IMG/VR virus record: IMGVR_UViG_3300043464_001303
Coordinates: 1-34,354 of that record
Origin: a virus
Strand: one strand, 5' to 3'
Length of the DNA stretch: 34,354 bases
In this document: one piece after another, positions 1 to 7,988 of the stretch
Layout: the number at the start of each line of letters is the position of its first letter
Position numbering within the stretch: the stretch's first letter is position 1
Notes under the pieces: generated by a model
The model's input: only the letters and a program-made list of their open reading frames with translations
The model's database searches: none
What the model was told of the DNA's origin: nothing
Position numbers and translations under genes: made by a program

Positions 1-2
1 CG

Positions 3-998
3 GTGGGCATGTGGTTCAAGAGCAAGAGCGGCGACGCCGAAGCCAAGCGGTGGTGCCAGGATCACGGCATCGAGGCTCGCGCCCAGGGCTCGACCGGCAG
101 CACCACGGGTGCGGCCTTCGTGCCCGACGTTCTCTCCTCGACCGTCATCCGGCTCGTGGACCAGTACTCGGCCTTCGCTCAGAACGCCACCAACGTGGTG
201 ATGCCGAGCGACGTGCTGCTGTTCCCGCGTCGGACTGCCGGCGCGACCGCGTACTGGATCGACGAGAACTCGGCCATCACGCCGAGCGATCCTACCAGCA
301 ACCAGGTGACGCTGACGGCGAAGAAGGTGACGGGTGCGGTGACGATTGCGAGCGAGCTCCTGCAGGACTCCATCGTGTCGATCGCCGACTGGATCGCTGC
401 CGAGCTCGCCTTGACGCTCAGCAACGCCGTGGAAGAGGCTGCGTGGAGCGGCAACCCGAGCAACGCCCCTGGCGTGGCCGGTCTCGTCACGACCTACACG
501 GGCGGCCTTCTGGCTGCGTCTGCTGCCACCTACGCGGCGTCGCTCGTGACGGCTGCCGGTGACACGCCCGACGAAGTCACCAAGGCAAACCTGCTGGCCA
601 TGATGGCCAGGGTTCCGCAGCACAGCCGTGCCGGTGCCAAGTGGTTCTGCTCGCCGTTCTTCTTCGCTACCTGCATGCAGAATCTCGACCTCGCCCAGGG
701 CGGGTCGGTGGGTCTGTCGCAGGGCATGGGTCCGACGTTCCTCGGCTCGGAAGTGGTCCTCACCGACCGGCTCCCGAGCGGTGCGGATTCCACGGGTGCC
801 ATCATGGCGCTGTACGGCAACATGGCCAACAGCTCCTACTACGGCATCCGCCAGGCCATCGAGATCGCGTCCAGCGATCAGGTGAACTTCCTGAGCGATC
901 AGACCGTGATCCGTGCGGTGGCTCGCGTGGCGATCACGCACGCCAACCTCGGCAGCTCGAGCGTCGCCGGCCCGATCATCGGCCTGGTTGGTGCGTGA
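3..998 (+). CDS. HK97-type major capsid protein, 5' partial
   Basis: This protein would form the icosahedral shell. The visible 331 residues match the folded part of an HK97-type capsid subunit: a VPDVLSSTVIRLV entry segment, then a region rich in T, V and A with a TGAVTIASELLQDS helix start (about residues 110-125), and a C-terminal IRAVARVAITHAN strand. The frame is still open at the left edge, and family members normally carry about 100 extra N-terminal residues (the delta or scaffold part cut by the prohead protease), so the true start lies outside the window. The prohead protease and portal genes sit at the right end of the window, as expected for a circular map opened here. A hairpin terminator follows the stop codon. 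The family call is strong; completeness cannot be judged. Confidence 0.9.
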   Translation: MGMWFKSKSGDAEAKRWCQDHGIEARAQGSTGSTTGAAFVPDVLSSTVIRLVDQYSAFAQNATNVVMPSDVLLFPRRTAGATAYWIDENSAITPSDPTSNQVTLTAKKVTGAVTIASELLQDSIVSIADWIAAELALTLSNAVEEAAWSGNPSNAPGVAGLVTTYTGGLLAASAATYAASLVTAAGDTPDEVTKANLLAMMARVPQHSRAGAKWFCSPFFFATCMQNLDLAQGGSVGLSQGMGPTFLGSEVVLTDRLPSGADSTGAIMALYGNMANSSYYGIRQAIEIASSDQVNFLSDQTVIRAVARVAITHANLGSSSVAGPIIGLVGA

Positions 999-1030
999 GC
1001 CTGACGGCTTGACTCGATGTGCAGACTGGG

Positions 1031-1066
1031 CGGGCCGCTCCACTACGGGGCGGCCCGCTCTCTTTT
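1031..1066 (+). terminator. Rho-independent terminator after the capsid gene
   Basis: CGGGCCGC (1031-1038) pairs perfectly with GCGGCCCG (1050-1057), and TCC/GGG can extend the stem inward. A CTCTCTTTT tract follows. It sits between the capsid stop and the next ribosome site, so it probably lowers transcription of the downstream genes relative to the abundant capsid. The same sequence rules out a start at 1017 for the next gene. Confidence 0.8.
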
Positions 1067-1076
1067 GGAGTCACGC

Positions 1077-1811
1077 ATGATCGTGCGAGTAGGTGGCACC
1101 GAGGCCGACATCAGAGTTGAGGCAATCCTGTCGATGCCTCGGCTAAGTTTCACCGCGAACCACTTCGCCTGGGCTCAGGCACTCATGCCTTTGGGGATTC
1201 GCCCCACGATGGGCACTGGTGCGTTCTGGGACCAGGTCAATACGCGGGTGATGGAGCAATTCATAGACAAGGCCGAGTACCTGCTGACGATCGACTACGA
1301 CACGTTTTTCACGAAGGAAGACGTGGAGCACCTGTTTGCCCTAGCGATGACGTTTCAAGCCGACGCCATTACGGGGCTACAGACCAAGCGTGAAGACGGC
1401 AGGCCGATGTTGACCTTGAAGGGCACGCTGGACAACCCGCCCGAGGGCGGCACCACAAGCCTGCCTGCGTCGTGGTTTGCCGAGCCGGTGCAGGAAGTGG
1501 ACACGGCCCACTTCGGGCTCACAGTGATCTCTACGGCCGCCCTGAAGCGTGCGAAAAAACCGTGGTTCTGGAGCAAGCCCGGCCCAGACGGCGCGTGGAA
1601 CGAAGGCCGTGTCGATCCCGACATCTACTTCTGGCGGAATTGGCGTGAGAGCGGCAATCGCGTCTTCGTCACGCCGCGCGTGGTTCTTGGCCACGGCGAG
1701 TACGTAGTGACGTGGCCCGGCCGGGATCTAGGCAAGCCTGTTTTCCAGTGGACTACGGATTTCACGAACACGAGCAAGAAGCCCGAAACTGCATGGAGTG
1801 TGCCCCAGTGA
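1077..1811 (+). CDS. GT-A-type glycosyltransferase-like protein
   Basis: The protein has 244 residues. The start at 1077 is chosen because GGAG lies 6 nt upstream; the longer frame from 1017 would run through the terminator. The sequence has a glycosyltransferase type A flavour: an early AILSMPRLSF strand, then YLLTIDYDTFF around residues 67-77, where DYD resembles the DXD metal/nucleotide-sugar site, and a later acidic WNEGRVDPDIYFW segment. Proteins of this kind transfer sugar from a nucleotide sugar, but donor and acceptor are unknown. It lies between the capsid and connector genes, so decoration of a virion protein is possible. It is one of three such genes in the window (others at 21157 and 21820). 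The exact family is not certain. Confidence 0.6.
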   Translation: MIVRVGGTEADIRVEAILSMPRLSFTANHFAWAQALMPLGIRPTMGTGAFWDQVNTRVMEQFIDKAEYLLTIDYDTFFTKEDVEHLFALAMTFQADAITGLQTKREDGRPMLTLKGTLDNPPEGGTTSLPASWFAEPVQEVDTAHFGLTVISTAALKRAKKPWFWSKPGPDGAWNEGRVDPDIYFWRNWRESGNRVFVTPRVVLGHGEYVVTWPGRDLGKPVFQWTTDFTNTSKKPETAWSVPQ

Positions 1812-2041
1812 CGAAAATTACATTCACCCGCGCGTGGCGGTCATACCGCAAGGGCCAGGTGGTGGACATCTCCGGCGGCTTGGCCACGCAGCTGCTCGCC
1901 CAGCGCGTGGCGGTTGAGGACACGCAGGGCCAACTGATCGAAACGGCAGCCGTCGAGCACGACGCCGAAACGGCCGCCACCCCGAGGAAACGCCGCCGTG
2001 CAATATCGAAGCCTGACTCGCCAGACCGCCCCAGCCGTTGA
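1808..2041 (+). CDS. Small basic protein of the head-tail module
   Basis: This is a 77-residue protein starting at a GTG that overlaps the preceding stop (GTGA). It has an N-terminal KITFTRAWRSYRKGQVVDIS stretch that looks like a small beta-barrel start, followed by GLATQLLAQRVAVE and a long charged tail rich in R, K, E and T. Short proteins with this 'sYrkGqvvdi' pattern are common between capsid and connector genes in siphophages, but no function is established for them. The frame could be read from further upstream, but that would overlap the glycosyltransferase by about 100 nt. It overlaps the next gene by 44 nt. Confidence 0.6.
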   Translation: MTKITFTRAWRSYRKGQVVDISGGLATQLLAQRVAVEDTQGQLIETAAVEHDAETAATPRKRRRAISKPDSPDRPSR

Positions 2042-2612
2042 GCCTGTGACGCTCTCGGAGGCCAAGGCCCACCTGCGAGTCGATACGGCCACCGACGATG
2101 CCTACATCGGCTCGCTCATCACAGCGGCCCGTGAGTGGTGCGAGCAGTATCTCGACCGCACGCTGGTGCATACCCAGTGGGTGATGCGGTTCGACAAGTT
2201 CCCGCCAGACGGCACGCACGACATCGAGCTGCCACGCCCGCCGATGGCGACGGCCGGCACGACCACGGCGGTTGCCCTGACGTTCACGTATGAGAACGGC
2301 ACCACGGCCACCTACTCGACGGCCAGCTACCGCGTGGATCGTGACGGCGTGCCGGGCACCGTGAAGACCTTGTACGGGCAGACCTGGCCGCCGCACCTGC
2401 AAGATGACAACGCCATCAGCGTGACCTGGTGGGGCGGCTACGGTGCCAGCGGCACAAGCGTGCCGGCTGCGATCCGCCACGCCATCTTGATGCTTACTGC
2501 CCACTGGTACGAAAGCCGCCTGGCGGCTGTCGCCACTGGTGCCGTGCCGCAGGACGTGCCCTATGGCGTGAAGTCTTTGCTGGACTCGCAGAAGTGGGGC
2601 AGCTACCGATGA
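1998..2612 (+). CDS. Head-tail connector (gp6-like adaptor)
   Basis: The 204-residue protein carries the pattern PVTLSEAKAHLRVD, then DDAYIGSLITAAREWCEQYL (residues 16-52), which is the hallmark of the HK97 gp6 / phiE125 gp8 head-tail connector family. These proteins form a ring below the portal that joins head and tail. The C-terminus has VPAAIRHAILMLTAHWYESR, the conserved last helix. It is a GTG start with GAGG about 10 nt upstream. It is followed with ATGA overlap by the next adaptor, in the standard siphophage order connector, adaptor, gp10-like, terminator, tube. Confidence 0.85.
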   Translation: MQYRSLTRQTAPAVEPVTLSEAKAHLRVDTATDDAYIGSLITAAREWCEQYLDRTLVHTQWVMRFDKFPPDGTHDIELPRPPMATAGTTTAVALTFTYENGTTATYSTASYRVDRDGVPGTVKTLYGQTWPPHLQDDNAISVTWWGGYGASGTSVPAAIRHAILMLTAHWYESRLAAVATGAVPQDVPYGVKSLLDSQKWGSYR

Positions 2613-2926
2613 TCGATCCCGGCAAACTCCGCGAGCGTGTCACCGTGCAGATTGCCAGCGGCACCACCAATGCCCTGGGCGAGACTGTGCTGGCGTGGGC
2701 CAACTCTTCGGCCGTGTGGGCAAGCGTGGAAGGCGTGTCTTCCCGCGAAGCCCTGGCGGCCGGCCAGCAGGATACGACGATCACGCACCGCGTGCGGCTC
2801 CGCTATCTGCCTGGGCTCACGCAGCGCGATCGGTTCTCGTGGCGATCCCGCACGCTGAACATCGTCAGTCTGCTCGAGTACAACAACCGGGCCGAGCACG
2901 TTGCCATCTGCGAAGAGGTGACGTGA
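2609..2926 (+). CDS. Head-tail adaptor (SPP1 gp16-like)
   Basis: This 105-residue protein starts with MIDPGKLRERVTVQ, followed by a beta-rich body (AVWASVEGVSSREAL, THRVRLRYLPGLTQRDRF, RTLNIVSLLEYNNRAEHVAI). This is the head-tail joining stopper family of small barrels related to SPP1 gp16, which seals the connector after DNA packaging. The ATG overlaps the previous stop as ATGA, so translation is likely coupled. The length is typical for the family. Confidence 0.85.
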   Translation: MIDPGKLRERVTVQIASGTTNALGETVLAWANSSAVWASVEGVSSREALAAGQQDTTITHRVRLRYLPGLTQRDRFSWRSRTLNIVSLLEYNNRAEHVAICEEVT

Positions 2927-3570
2927 TGGCGGGCGGCATCGAAGTTACGGTGGAGTTTCCCGAGCTGGCGGAAATCCGAAAGGCATTTCTTACGCTCCCG
3001 AAAAACCTGTCGGCCAAATACATGGCCTCCGCGCTTGGCCAGGCCATCGACCCAGGCTTCAAGCTGCTAAAGACGCTGACGCCGAAAGGCCCGACCGGCA
3101 ACCTGCGGCGAGCCATCCGCAAGAAGACGAAGCGATACGCGAAGACTGGCTCGGGCGTTGCCCTAGCTGGCTTCACAGCGCCGCCACGGCGAAAGGCCAG
3201 TGATCTCAAATCAAACGAGAAAGGGCAGCACCAGGGCTTCCTGGAGTTTGGCACCAAGCGCCGCAAGACAAAAGGCCGGATTGCCAGCAGCTTTCGCCGC
3301 AGCGGCCCCGTGCGTGTTGTGGTTGCCAAGCGATCCGGTGCCGTCACGACGAAGCCGAAGCCACCGAAGGGATTCGTGCGTGCGGCACCAAAGGGCGGCA
3401 CCGTGGATCTTGGCGAGTTCCCGATCGGCGGCAAGTCTGGCGTGCCTCCCGTGAAGACTGCGTTTGATCGCACCCGCACGCAGATTTCATCCAGGCTCAA
3501 TTCCGAGATGACAAGGGCGCTCAATAACGCCATCAAAGAAATGGCCAGCCCATTCAGGAAAGGCCTGTAG
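2926..3570 (+). CDS. HK97 gp10-like neck/tail protein
   Basis: The 214-residue basic protein starts in a TGATG overlap. The pattern LPKNLSAKYMASALGQAIDPGFKLLKTLTPKGPTGNLRRAI (about residues 24-64) is characteristic of the HK97 gp10 family, which acts at the neck where the tail is completed. QGFLEFGTKRRK follows, another family mark. A stretch rich in K, R and P in the middle (residues 100-160) makes it longer than the usual 130-160 residues. This insert may be a local loop expansion. It fits its position between adaptor and tail terminator. Confidence 0.75.
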   Translation: MAGGIEVTVEFPELAEIRKAFLTLPKNLSAKYMASALGQAIDPGFKLLKTLTPKGPTGNLRRAIRKKTKRYAKTGSGVALAGFTAPPRRKASDLKSNEKGQHQGFLEFGTKRRKTKGRIASSFRRSGPVRVVVAKRSGAVTTKPKPPKGFVRAAPKGGTVDLGEFPIGGKSGVPPVKTAFDRTRTQISSRLNSEMTRALNNAIKEMASPFRKGL

Positions 3571-3572
3571 CC

Positions 3573-3989
3573 ATGTCACTCAAATCCCCCGAAGCCGTTC
3601 TCCGCACTGCCCTGGTTGGCACCACTGCCGTCACGTCGCTCGTCAGCTCGAGGATTTACCCGGTGCTGGCCCCGGCGTCGGCGGCTCTGCCGTTCGTCAC
3701 GTGGCGGCGCTCAGGCATCGACAGAGAGCAAACGCTAGGCGGGCCGATGGGCATGCCCCGCGTGAGCGTGGAGTACAGCATTTACGGCACGACCTACGAA
3801 GAGGCCCGCCAGGTGGCTGACGCCATGCGTCGCGTTCTGGATGGGTACGGCGGCACGTCGGACAATACAGAAGTCAAGCAGGCGTCGTTGGAAGACGAGT
3901 CCGACGATTTCGTGCAGCTGGCTGGAGCGGATCTCCCGCCTGTCTATCAGGTGACGCAGCGTTACGACGTTTGGTGGAGCGAGGGATAA
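3573..3989 (+). CDS. Tail terminator (DUF3168-like)
   Basis: At 138 residues this matches the gpU/gp17-like tail terminator family: AVLRTALVGTTAVTSLVSSR near the N-terminus, PFVTWRRSG, then RVSVEYSIYGTTYEEARQVA in the middle. These proteins cap the tail tube once it reaches full length and dock it to the neck. The ATG lies 2 nt after the gp10-like stop, and the tail tube genes follow directly. Confidence 0.8.
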   Translation: MSLKSPEAVLRTALVGTTAVTSLVSSRIYPVLAPASAALPFVTWRRSGIDREQTLGGPMGMPRVSVEYSIYGTTYEEARQVADAMRRVLDGYGGTSDNTEVKQASLEDESDDFVQLAGADLPPVYQVTQRYDVWWSEG

Positions 3990-3992
3990 AAC

Positions 3993-4370
3993 ATGCCATA
4001 CACGCCCCATGACGGTTCCGGCACCACGTTTTCCTTTGCCGGCAGCACGTATACCGTCACGAGCATCACGTACAGCATTACTGACCAGGCCGCCGCAGAC
4101 CAGATCGACGTTTCGCACCTCGGGCAAACCACCGGGGCTACGGTGCTTACGCTGTCCCGTCCGCTCAAGGGCTCGGCTGGAGACACCGGCAAAGAAGTGA
4201 CCATTGAATACTTGGCAGCCTCGGGTACGCCGATTGCGCAGGGCCAGACAGGCACGCTGGCAATCACTGGTGGCATCACGCTGAGCGTCACTTCCACTTG
4301 CAAGTCATCGAGCGTGACGCTGACAGTCAACGACGCCGTGCGTGGTTCTGCCGCCTTCCAGGTGCCGTAG
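3993..4370 (+). CDS. Tail tube-like protein 1
   Basis: This is a 125-residue protein made almost wholly of alternating beta strands (YTVTSITYSITD, TVLTLSRPL, GTLAITGGITLSVTSTCKSSSVTLTV), the profile expected for a small tail tube subunit. It lies in the tube position, after the terminator and before the chaperones. No clear family motif is visible, so the call rests on position and predicted fold. A second all-beta protein follows, and the two may share the tube role or be tube and tube-associated protein. Confidence 0.6.
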   Translation: MPYTPHDGSGTTFSFAGSTYTVTSITYSITDQAAADQIDVSHLGQTTGATVLTLSRPLKGSAGDTGKEVTIEYLAASGTPIAQGQTGTLAITGGITLSVTSTCKSSSVTLTVNDAVRGSAAFQVP

Positions 4371-4388
4371 TCCCACAGGGAGGCCCCC

Positions 4389-4709
4389 GTGGCGAGCTAT
4401 AGCGCTGGTGTGTCTGTGACGTGGAACGGCATTGAGTTCCAAGAAGTCACAGGCCTGACGTGGACATACGGCGGCGGTCCATCCAAGGGCCGCAGCGTCA
4501 TCTGGACAGACGAAGCAGGCACGTGCAGCGTCGAGTGCCTGGGCGGCAACAACACTGCCACCAGCAACTACGGCGTGCGTGCCACGCTGGCGATCTCCGG
4601 CGGCGGGCAATCCTTGACGAACCCCGCAATATGGGAGTCACTGAGCGTGGCGAATGAGGTGAACGGCGTTACTCGTTACACCGTCACGTTCAAACTTCTG
4701 GACAACTGA
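4389..4709 (+). CDS. Tail tube-like protein 2
   Basis: The 106-residue, beta-rich protein starts at a GTG after an AGGGAGG ribosome site. It begins SAGVSVTWNGIEFQEVTGLTW and ends TRYTVTFKLLDN, a typical arrangement of strands for tail tube subunits. It contains two Cys close together (GTCSVECLG). Its place directly before the tail chaperone pair is the usual place of the major tail protein, so this one is the stronger candidate for the main tube subunit. Which of the two tube-like proteins is dominant cannot be told from sequence. Confidence 0.6.
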   Translation: MASYSAGVSVTWNGIEFQEVTGLTWTYGGGPSKGRSVIWTDEAGTCSVECLGGNNTATSNYGVRATLAISGGGQSLTNPAIWESLSVANEVNGVTRYTVTFKLLDN

Positions 4710-4712
4710 CCT

Positions 4713-5066
4713 ATGGGACTGAAAGAGCAAATCCAAGCCGCCAGCGTCCGCAAGCCGCTGAAGGTTCACGTGAAGGAATGGAACCTGGACGTGTACGTGC
4801 GCGTGCTCAGCGTCGGCGAGCGTGACGATTGGGAGCTGGCGTGGCTCGACATCAGAAACAAAGGCGTCGAGAAGTTCCACAACTTCCGTGCGTTCTACCT
4901 GGCTCGCACCCTGTGCGACGAGCACGGCGTGCGGATCTACCAAGACAACGAACTGGATGAAGTGGCGAAGCTCGACGGTGCGGTGATGGGCGAATTGTTC
5001 GACGTTGCCCAGCGTCACAACAAACTCACGGAGGCGGACGTAGTTGAACTAGCCGGCGAGCTTTAA
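4713..5066 (+). CDS. Tail assembly chaperone, G part
   Basis: The 117-residue protein (KPLKVHVKEWNLDVYVRVLSVGERDDWE, then FYLARTLCDEHGVRIYQDNELDEVAKLDGAVMGELFDVAQRHN) matches the G-type tail assembly chaperone of siphophages, which binds the tape measure protein during tail assembly. The last sense codon and stop read CTT-TAA-C. The T-like domain lies in the +1 frame directly behind it, so a fraction of ribosomes probably shifts at this site to make a GT fusion, as lambda does by a -1 shift. Confidence 0.8.
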   Translation: MGLKEQIQAASVRKPLKVHVKEWNLDVYVRVLSVGERDDWELAWLDIRNKGVEKFHNFRAFYLARTLCDEHGVRIYQDNELDEVAKLDGAVMGELFDVAQRHNKLTEADVVELAGEL

Positions 5067-5373
5067 CGCCAGACCATCGCGGCGGTTCCTGTTCATGCTG
5101 GCCGGGCATCTCGGAATGACGGTTGGCGAGCTCGAGCAACGGATGGACAGTCGAGAGCTGAGTGAGTGGCTGGCGTTTGCCCGCTACTACCAGCCGCTCG
5201 ACAACTCGTGGGCACAGACGGGAGTGATTGCTAGTGCGGTCCTGGCCCCGTACTCGCGGCGTGGCCACATACCAAAGCCTGCAGATTTCGTCCCAACCGA
5301 AGCCCCGCCGCAACACCGCTCGCAGCTGCTCGATGTGCTCGCCCAGATGAAAACCGACTTAGACGGAAAATGA
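5053..5373 (+). CDS. Tail assembly chaperone, T part (+1 frame extension)
   Basis: The +1 frame is open from 5053 to 5373. It encodes NARPSRRFLFMLAGHLG, then MTVGELEQRMDSRELSEWLAF, the classic pattern of the T-domain of tail chaperones, in which the RP and the following hydrophobic helix are conserved. That conserved part begins before the only ATG (5095), which has no ribosome site, so production as a GT fusion by +1 slippage at 5061-5067 is more likely than a separate start. If ATG 5095 were used, the protein would have 92 residues. The domain recruits tail tube subunits to the tape measure. The tape measure gene starts 2 nt later. Confidence 0.7.
   Translation, partial: PASFNARPSRRFLFMLAGHLGMTVGELEQRMDSRELSEWLAFARYYQPLDNSWAQTGVIASAVLAPYSRRGHIPKPADFVPTEAPPQHRSQLLDVLAQMKTDLDGK
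5061..5067 (+). promoter_or_regulatory. Candidate +1 programmed frameshift site (CTT-TAA-C)
   Basis: CTT in the G frame is followed directly by the TAA stop and C. tRNA-Leu on CTT can re-pair with TTT after a +1 slip, which places AAC next and joins the T frame. The arrangement is the same as the RF2 (prfB) autoregulatory site CTT-TGA-C, with TAA in place of TGA. A GGCGAG stretch just upstream could act as an internal Shine-Dalgarno. No experimental support is available from sequence. Confidence 0.55.
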
Positions 5374-5374
5374 C

Positions 5375-6697
5375 ATGAGTACGGCACTTGGATTGGCAAT
5401 GCAGATCAGTGCCAACACGGCCCAGCTGGCCCAGGCCGTGGCCGATGTGAATGCCAAGCTCGACTCTATGGGCGAGGCTGGCAAGAAAGCGTCCAGCGAT
5501 CTCAGCACGCTAAAGAACATTGAGATCGGCAAGCTGGCCCTGGGCGGGTTGCAAGCCGCGACGAGTGCATTCCTTAGCCTGACCAGTGCCGTCACGGGTG
5601 CCGTCACGTCCGTGACATCGTTTGCCCTCAGCGTGGGCGAAGAGCTCGACGCGCTCAACGACGTGGCGAATCGCACTGGCGTTGGCGTCGAGGCGTTGCA
5701 GGCGTATGCCAGGGCTGCGGCCGACACTGGCGTGAGCGTGGAATCGTTTGCCAAGCAGATGCAAAAGCTGACCATTGCCATCGGTAATGCTTCGCTGGAT
5801 GACAAGGCTCAAAAGAAGTTTGAAGAGCTCGGGCTCGTGTTTGAAGAACTCAGGACGCAGTCTCCAGAGCAGCAGTTCGAGCAGGTCGTGGACGCCATCG
5901 CCAGGATTGCCGACCCCGCAGAACGTGCCGCCACGGCGGTCAAGTTCTTCGGCAAGGGTGGTATCGAGCTTGGTGAGTTGTTCACGCTTGGCCCTGGTGC
6001 GCTCACGAATATGAGGCAGGAAGCCATCGCGCTCGGCCAGGTTGTCGATGCAGATGCCGTCAAGGCGATCGACAACATGAACGATTCATTCGCTGCGGTG
6101 TATGCCACGGTCAAGGGGCTGACCGGCGCGATCCTCGGCGAGCTTGCGGGGCCAATTAGCCAGATCGCCCAAGACCTTCTTGGCGTGATTAGGCAGGCCG
6201 GGCCGCAGCAGATTGCCCAGCAGGTAGCTCAGGGCTTGCTCGATTTCATCAAGCTGGCGGGCAATGCGTTCTTCAAGTTGGCCGAGTTCATCGAAGCGTT
6301 TATCAAGAAGTTTGCCCCGATCCTCGGGCTCGACATCCGCAGCGAAGCCGAGAAGGAATTGGAAGCGCTTCGCAACAAGGAAGCGGGCACCACTCGCACA
6401 GTCAGCATCGGCGGCCGGCCCGTTCTGCAATTCACGCCCGGATCACTGACGCCGGAAGAAAGCGCTAGGCGTGGCGACCTCGAGCGGCAGGTGGCGGCCG
6501 AGGCATCGGGTAGCGTGCTGCGGCAGTTCCAGGCCAACTTCAACGCAGCCATCGACACGGCAACGCAATCGCTGCAGCAGAAGATGGAGCAGAGCGCCGC
6601 CAGTACTGCACCAAACGCCGCCGAGCAAAAGCAGGTCACGCTGCTCGAGCAGATCAATCGCAATGGCCAGATCGGAACCGTGGAGATCCTGAACTAG
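5375..6697 (+). CDS. Tail tape measure protein
   Basis: At 440 residues this is a short tape measure protein. It begins with an alpha-helical, Ala/Gln-rich stretch (MQISANTAQLAQAVADVNAK), continues with hydrophobic segments (SFALSVGEELDALNDVANRTGV, the conserved tape-measure start of the helical core) and ends in a charged, Gln-rich tail. ELDALNDVANRTGVGVEALQ is a family mark. Using the usual 0.15 nm per residue, the tail would be about 65 nm. It follows the chaperone pair and precedes the distal tail genes, as in all siphophages. Confidence 0.85.
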   Translation: MSTALGLAMQISANTAQLAQAVADVNAKLDSMGEAGKKASSDLSTLKNIEIGKLALGGLQAATSAFLSLTSAVTGAVTSVTSFALSVGEELDALNDVANRTGVGVEALQAYARAAADTGVSVESFAKQMQKLTIAIGNASLDDKAQKKFEELGLVFEELRTQSPEQQFEQVVDAIARIADPAERAATAVKFFGKGGIELGELFTLGPGALTNMRQEAIALGQVVDADAVKAIDNMNDSFAAVYATVKGLTGAILGELAGPISQIAQDLLGVIRQAGPQQIAQQVAQGLLDFIKLAGNAFFKLAEFIEAFIKKFAPILGLDIRSEAEKELEALRNKEAGTTRTVSIGGRPVLQFTPGSLTPEESARRGDLERQVAAEASGSVLRQFQANFNAAIDTATQSLQQKMEQSAASTAPNAAEQKQVTLLEQINRNGQIGTVEILN

Positions 6698-6699
6698 CC

Positions 6700-7584
6700 A
6701 TGTCCGTACTCGCCTTCCGCGAAGTTCTGCCCCGCACGTTTACGCATCGGTTCGGCGAAAGCCCGACTGCTGAGCGGAAATTCGTAGTCACGACCACGCA
6801 GCCTGTCGCGCACCAGCTGCTGCTGAACACCGTGGGCATCTTCCACGGTGCGAGCCACCCGGAATTCACCTACCTGCGATGCACGGAAGGCAGCGTCACG
6901 GAGCCAGACCGGCAGCACGCCGAGATCACGTACCGCTACGAAGTGCCCAACGTAGGCACTGAAGACTACCAGCCCAACCCGCTGGCCCGCCGTGACGTGT
7001 GGTCGTTCTCCGTGTCGAGTGCCGCCGTGCCGGCTTTGTACTACTACCACGGCACTAGCAATGGCGACATCCGCCCGCTCGTCAACGCTGCCGGTGATTA
7101 CATCGAAGGGCTGCAAGCCGTTGAGGGCGAGATTAAGGCGACGATCACCGGCAACCGCCCGACGTTCCCGCTTTCCGTTGCTGGCAGCGTCACGAACTCC
7201 ATCAACTCCGCACCGTACCTTGGCGGCGCTGCATACACCTGGCTGTGCCAAGGCATCTCCGCTCAGCAGCAGCTCGAGGTGGTGAACGACGTTGAAGTGA
7301 AATACTGGAGCGTCAGCGTCGAGCTTGTGTACCGCTCCAGCACGTGGGTCATGAAGATCCCGCATGTGGGCTGGCACTACGTCACGGGCGGCAGCAAGAC
7401 GAAATGCTGGGTGTATCAGGGCGAGGGCAGCGAAAAGGAAAAGGTAGATGCCTCTGCGCCGCAGCCGTTGACTGAGGCCGGCAACATGAAATACCCAGGC
7501 GGCGAGGGCTTCCCTGACCAGCTGCTGCGTCGCGTCCACCAAGCCATCGACTTCACAGGTTTTTTCGGCACCCCGCCGTTCTAA
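6700..7584 (+). CDS. Probable distal tail / baseplate protein
   Basis: This 294-residue protein follows the tape measure by 2 nt. It is beta-rich with several aromatic strands (ITYRYEVPNVG, DVWSFSVSS, ALYYYHGTSNGD, VKYWSVSVELVYRSSTW). I recognise no named domain. Position after the tape measure suggests distal tail or hub, which would close the tail tube and carry fibres. The ribosome site is weak (GGAG about 13 nt upstream), so coupling to the tape measure stop is likely. Confidence 0.55.
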   Translation: MSVLAFREVLPRTFTHRFGESPTAERKFVVTTTQPVAHQLLLNTVGIFHGASHPEFTYLRCTEGSVTEPDRQHAEITYRYEVPNVGTEDYQPNPLARRDVWSFSVSSAAVPALYYYHGTSNGDIRPLVNAAGDYIEGLQAVEGEIKATITGNRPTFPLSVAGSVTNSINSAPYLGGAAYTWLCQGISAQQQLEVVNDVEVKYWSVSVELVYRSSTWVMKIPHVGWHYVTGGSKTKCWVYQGEGSEKEKVDASAPQPLTEAGNMKYPGGEGFPDQLLRRVHQAIDFTGFFGTPPF

Positions 7585-7622
7585 TCTCAAAGACCGCATG
7601 GCACACCCGGTAAAGTGACTGT

Positions 7623-7988
7623 ATGTCCACGCTATTTTCCCAACTTCCCGGCGAACTGAACCTGTCGCTGACGGTCGGCGATGAGTTTGGCATGCTTGTG
7701 GATTTAGACTTTGACGCAACCAATTTCACGTGGTCTGCGATTGTCTACGAAACGACGATTTCAAACACGGCGACCACGCTTGGCGTCAACACGCAGGGTG
7801 CCACCGTTGCCACGTTTGCTGTCACGGATGTCGTCGCTGCAAACGGACAAATCAACGTTTCCTTGACTGAAACGCAGACATCAGCGCTCGTGCCGACAAC
7901 GCTATACCGCTGGTATCTGCGTGGCGTTTCGCCCGCCCTTGTGACCCGCACCTACCTGAGCGGCACTCTAACGCCGTACGCGCCATGA
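7623..7988 (+). CDS. Small beta-sandwich tail-tip protein
   Basis: The 121-residue protein has alternating strands and ends in LYRWYLRGVSPALVTRTYLSGTL. This resembles the short domains (BppU N-terminal-like) that link baseplates to receptor-binding proteins: 'fW...v...g..v...l' with a WYLR strand. No catalytic motif is visible. It overlaps the next, fibre-like gene by 4 nt (ATGA), which supports a joint function at the tail tip. Confidence 0.5.
   Translation: MSTLFSQLPGELNLSLTVGDEFGMLVDLDFDATNFTWSAIVYETTISNTATTLGVNTQGATVATFAVTDVVAANGQINVSLTETQTSALVPTTLYRWYLRGVSPALVTRTYLSGTLTPYAP

Noticed and set aside
1017-1076. Longer start for the first glycosyltransferase
   Set aside because: This stretch is the capsid terminator; a GGAG-served ATG lies at 1077.
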